62,646 bases of DNA from Isohypsibius dastychi. Its lineage: Eukaryota; Tardigrada; Eutardigrada; Parachela; Isohypsibiidae. Numbering within the stretch: the first letter of the stretch is position 1; every line of letters starts with the position of its first letter. Positions 60,858 to 62,646 of the stretch are shown piece by piece. Position numbers and translations under genes: made by a program. The stretch is from assembly GCA_034696485.1 (NCBI GenBank), contig JAQIWT010000014.1, forward strand, positions 1 to 62,646. The letters are read 5' to 3'. The notes under the pieces were generated by a model. That model did not search any database. It saw only the letters and a list, made by a program, of their open reading frames with translations, and was not told the DNA's origin.

Positions 60858-61122
60858 TGAATATGTTCAGAATCCACTATCTTTTGGTTTGCAAAATCTC
60901 CCCACTCCAATAACAGGATTCATAAAAGGCTTTTTCTGTCACATTGATTGGACAGAGAAAATCAGGAGCCCAAGAGCATCACAAATGTAATCTGTTGAGA
61001 CTGTGATTACAACTCTATTCGTTGCTAAGTGTACCGCGCTCCGTCTGAGAAAAATACACCCAGATTCGAGTCATTCGAACTGTCAACCTAAGGTTTTTCG
61101 ATCTTGTAACAGCTTCCATATC

Positions 61123-61928
61123 ATGCAGCTAACTAATTGGACTACATTGAGCACTTTGATTGTGGTATTAAGAACAGCTTGTGCCTACGATGACAAAATG
61201 CCTGAATACGGATCAGGTATGTCCATTGTAAATTCCATTCTGATTCCAGAAGGAACTAGAACATTCGAACCTGACAAACTTGCACTTCATGTCCCTTCTC
61301 AAAGTTATCGTGTCCAAAGGTGGATATCCCCTCATTATTTTCATTCTCATAATCATGCCAACAACTGCTGCAATGGTGGAATGATTTGGTTTTCGTAAGA
61401 TCGTTTTTGTTTGTTGTCGCAGTACCCACCGAAGACGGAAAGTCGGATAACACAGTTGACGTCCGACTTCGCCGGCTGGAAGCTACTGTTCTCCCATGCT
61501 TCAACAAGAAACTGATACACAGTGGTAATATTATCTCTGGGATAGCTGATGCACCACTCGGGACAGTCTGCATCGGGAACGGGCAAAACCAAACACCAAA
61601 TCAGAACTTTTTGGTGTTCTACAAGAAATCCCCAACAGCATGTTATTTTCGAGGAACTCAGTCAAACTTCAACGGATTCACCGACTTCCAGCCTTATGTC
61701 AATTGGGTAATAAACCCAACATCGGATGCGGTCAGGAAGGATCTCGGTCAGTGTGCCATGCTGCCACATCATCTTTTGGGTGGCTTGAAAAGTCCTGGTC
61801 CGTACTGCTCGTTGGGAAATTCAACTGGGCTGGTGTATCTCATACATCCTGAGAGCCAAGGTGCTATTGTTGACAACTATGGAGCTATACACTCTGCGGC
61901 TACATCGACTGCGACGCTATGGATCTAG
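61123..61928 (+). CDS. Secreted orphan protein
   Basis: Exon 1 (61123-61216) gives a signal peptide (MQLTNWTTLSTLIVVLRTACA). It joins in phase 1 across a 206-bp intron to exon 2 (61423-61928, acceptor TTGTCGCAG). The product is about 199 aa with a handful of cysteines (LPCFNKK, TVCIGN, TACYFRG, GQCAMLPHH, PYCSLGN) and NxT sites. No known domain is recognised. The minus-strand frame over the same region is a shadow. The TAG at 61926 is overlapped by the start of a transmembrane frame in the +1 phase. Confidence 0.65.
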
Positions 61929-62032
61929 AAAATTCCATAGCTATTGTGTTCTTTATTTTGTTGGTGCTCATCCTGGTCGTGGTGAAATTATTCAAGTTGT
62001 CAGACTTCCTGTTTCGTATGGAAATTCGATAA
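61919..62032 (+). CDS. 37-aa single-pass transmembrane ORF overlapping the upstream stop
   Basis: ATG at 61919 opens a 38-codon frame including the stop at 62030-62032. It begins MDLENSIAIVFFILLVLILV, continues with a basic KLFKLSD segment, and ends in FRMEIR. It overlaps the last ten bases of the secreted-orphan gene in another phase. It could be the membrane anchor of that protein, reached by an alternative splice or a sequence frameshift. It could also be a separate micropeptide; its outline (acidic start, about 20 hydrophobics, then basic residues ending RM) loosely recalls cortexin. Unproven. Confidence 0.4.
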   Translation: MDLENSIAIVFFILLVLILVVVKLFKLSDFLFRMEIR

Positions 62033-62646
62033 TCTGCTGATGCGCGTCGTTCGAACTATGCCATTATACATGAGCCGAGCTCAACAAAAGATTGTGGCAA
62101 ATTTTGGTAGTCTATTATTTCACAGATCCTGGGCATTAGCTTAAAAAATATCTTGTTCTTCTGAAAGGCGAGGCCATACGTGGCGACGAGAACTCCAGCT
62201 TAGGAACTTCCTTTTTTCCAGCTTGCGAGCACGTTTTGCTGGCAGATCAACCATGGAATCCGTCGATTTCATTGTTCTTTTATGGAATTAACAGTGACTT
62301 TGCTTATTCAATCTATCAGCAGTGCTGATTTAGCGGTCAAAAGTTTCCAGGGACAAACATTTTTGAGGATTTTTGGTTCAATTTTTAGCCTTTTCATGCT
62401 ATCTTCGCGCATTTTTGACAGCAAAGCACGTAAAAAACAATGACTTTCGGAAAAAAATTCCTGGAAAAAGATCCTCGTGCTATAAATATTCCAGGGACAG
62501 CAGGGATGACTTTTAAGAAAAACCTTCGGGTGTCCCCCGGCCTGATGCTCGTGGGACATATTGCGGAAGGTAGAATTCCGAATTAAGAATAAATTCTCTT
62601 GCGAATCTTCTTAGGTATTACGAATTGAAGCCACAGATCAACCATT
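62033..62646. other. 3' flank, no gene seen
   Basis: The last 600 bp contains only short frames on both strands and no recognised element. Confidence 0.4.

Noticed and set aside
1-62646. CRISPR array, bacterial operon or prophage
   Set aside because: Spliced animal genes throughout; no spaced direct repeats or prokaryotic signals.

Overview
The window is eukaryotic nuclear DNA. Nearly every gene is split by GT-AG introns, most of them 45-80 bp long, with a few of 0.5-2.4 kb. Gene content is animal: an R-SNARE, a White-type ABCG transporter, prominin, thrombospondin-repeat and Reeler proteins, an Ly6 protein, a receptor guanylyl cyclase and several axoneme or cilium-tip proteins. The ciliary genes, the compact introns and the secreted families point to a small-genome invertebrate that still has a motile axoneme. 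A tardigrade or similar panarthropod is my inference; nothing in the sequence proves it.

Layout. 1-618 (-): broken delta-COP (ARCN1) exons, followed by a heptanucleotide repeat. 1169-5199 (+): a membrane receptor with three TSP1 repeats, LamG-like sequence, an Ig fold and a long tail. 5369-7404 (-): a small helical protein and a secreted Gly/Pro/Ser-rich protein. 8623-9181 (+): an Ly6/uPAR protein. 10265-10701 (+): a small hypothetical gene. 10872-15372 (-): a VAMP-like SNARE, a CFAP210-like axonemal protein and an unnamed gene. 15527-18034 (+): a tandem pair of Reeler-domain secreted proteins. 18640-23365: a foldback element, an eroded or multi-exon GPS-like locus and a G-rich minisatellite. 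23366-27524 (-): a complete White-like ABCG half-transporter. 29654-37786 (-): prominin, whose 2.4-kb intron holds two hAT-like MITEs. 38683-43199 (+): CEP104. 43374-45005 (-): a secreted TSP1 protein. 46050-47841 (-): DRC10/IQCD. 48637-55122 (+): a receptor guanylyl cyclase with a degenerate catalytic domain. 55425-60000: a segmental duplication carrying a SAXO-like gene and its dead copy, on either side of a mucin-like PAN/apple protein gene. 61123-62032 (+): a secreted orphan whose stop codon overlaps a 37-codon transmembrane ORF.

How the genes relate. There is no operon. Two themes recur by chance or by neighbourhood: cilium and axoneme structure (CFAP210-like, CEP104, DRC10, SAXO-like, with prominin at membrane protrusions) and secreted or cell-surface recognition (TSP1, Reeler, Ly6, PAN, receptor cyclase). 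White and prominin are neighbours; in flies White and prominin both act in the eye, but a functional link here is speculation. Exon boundaries were set by hand from splice signals, reading phase and remembered family sequences, without any database search.
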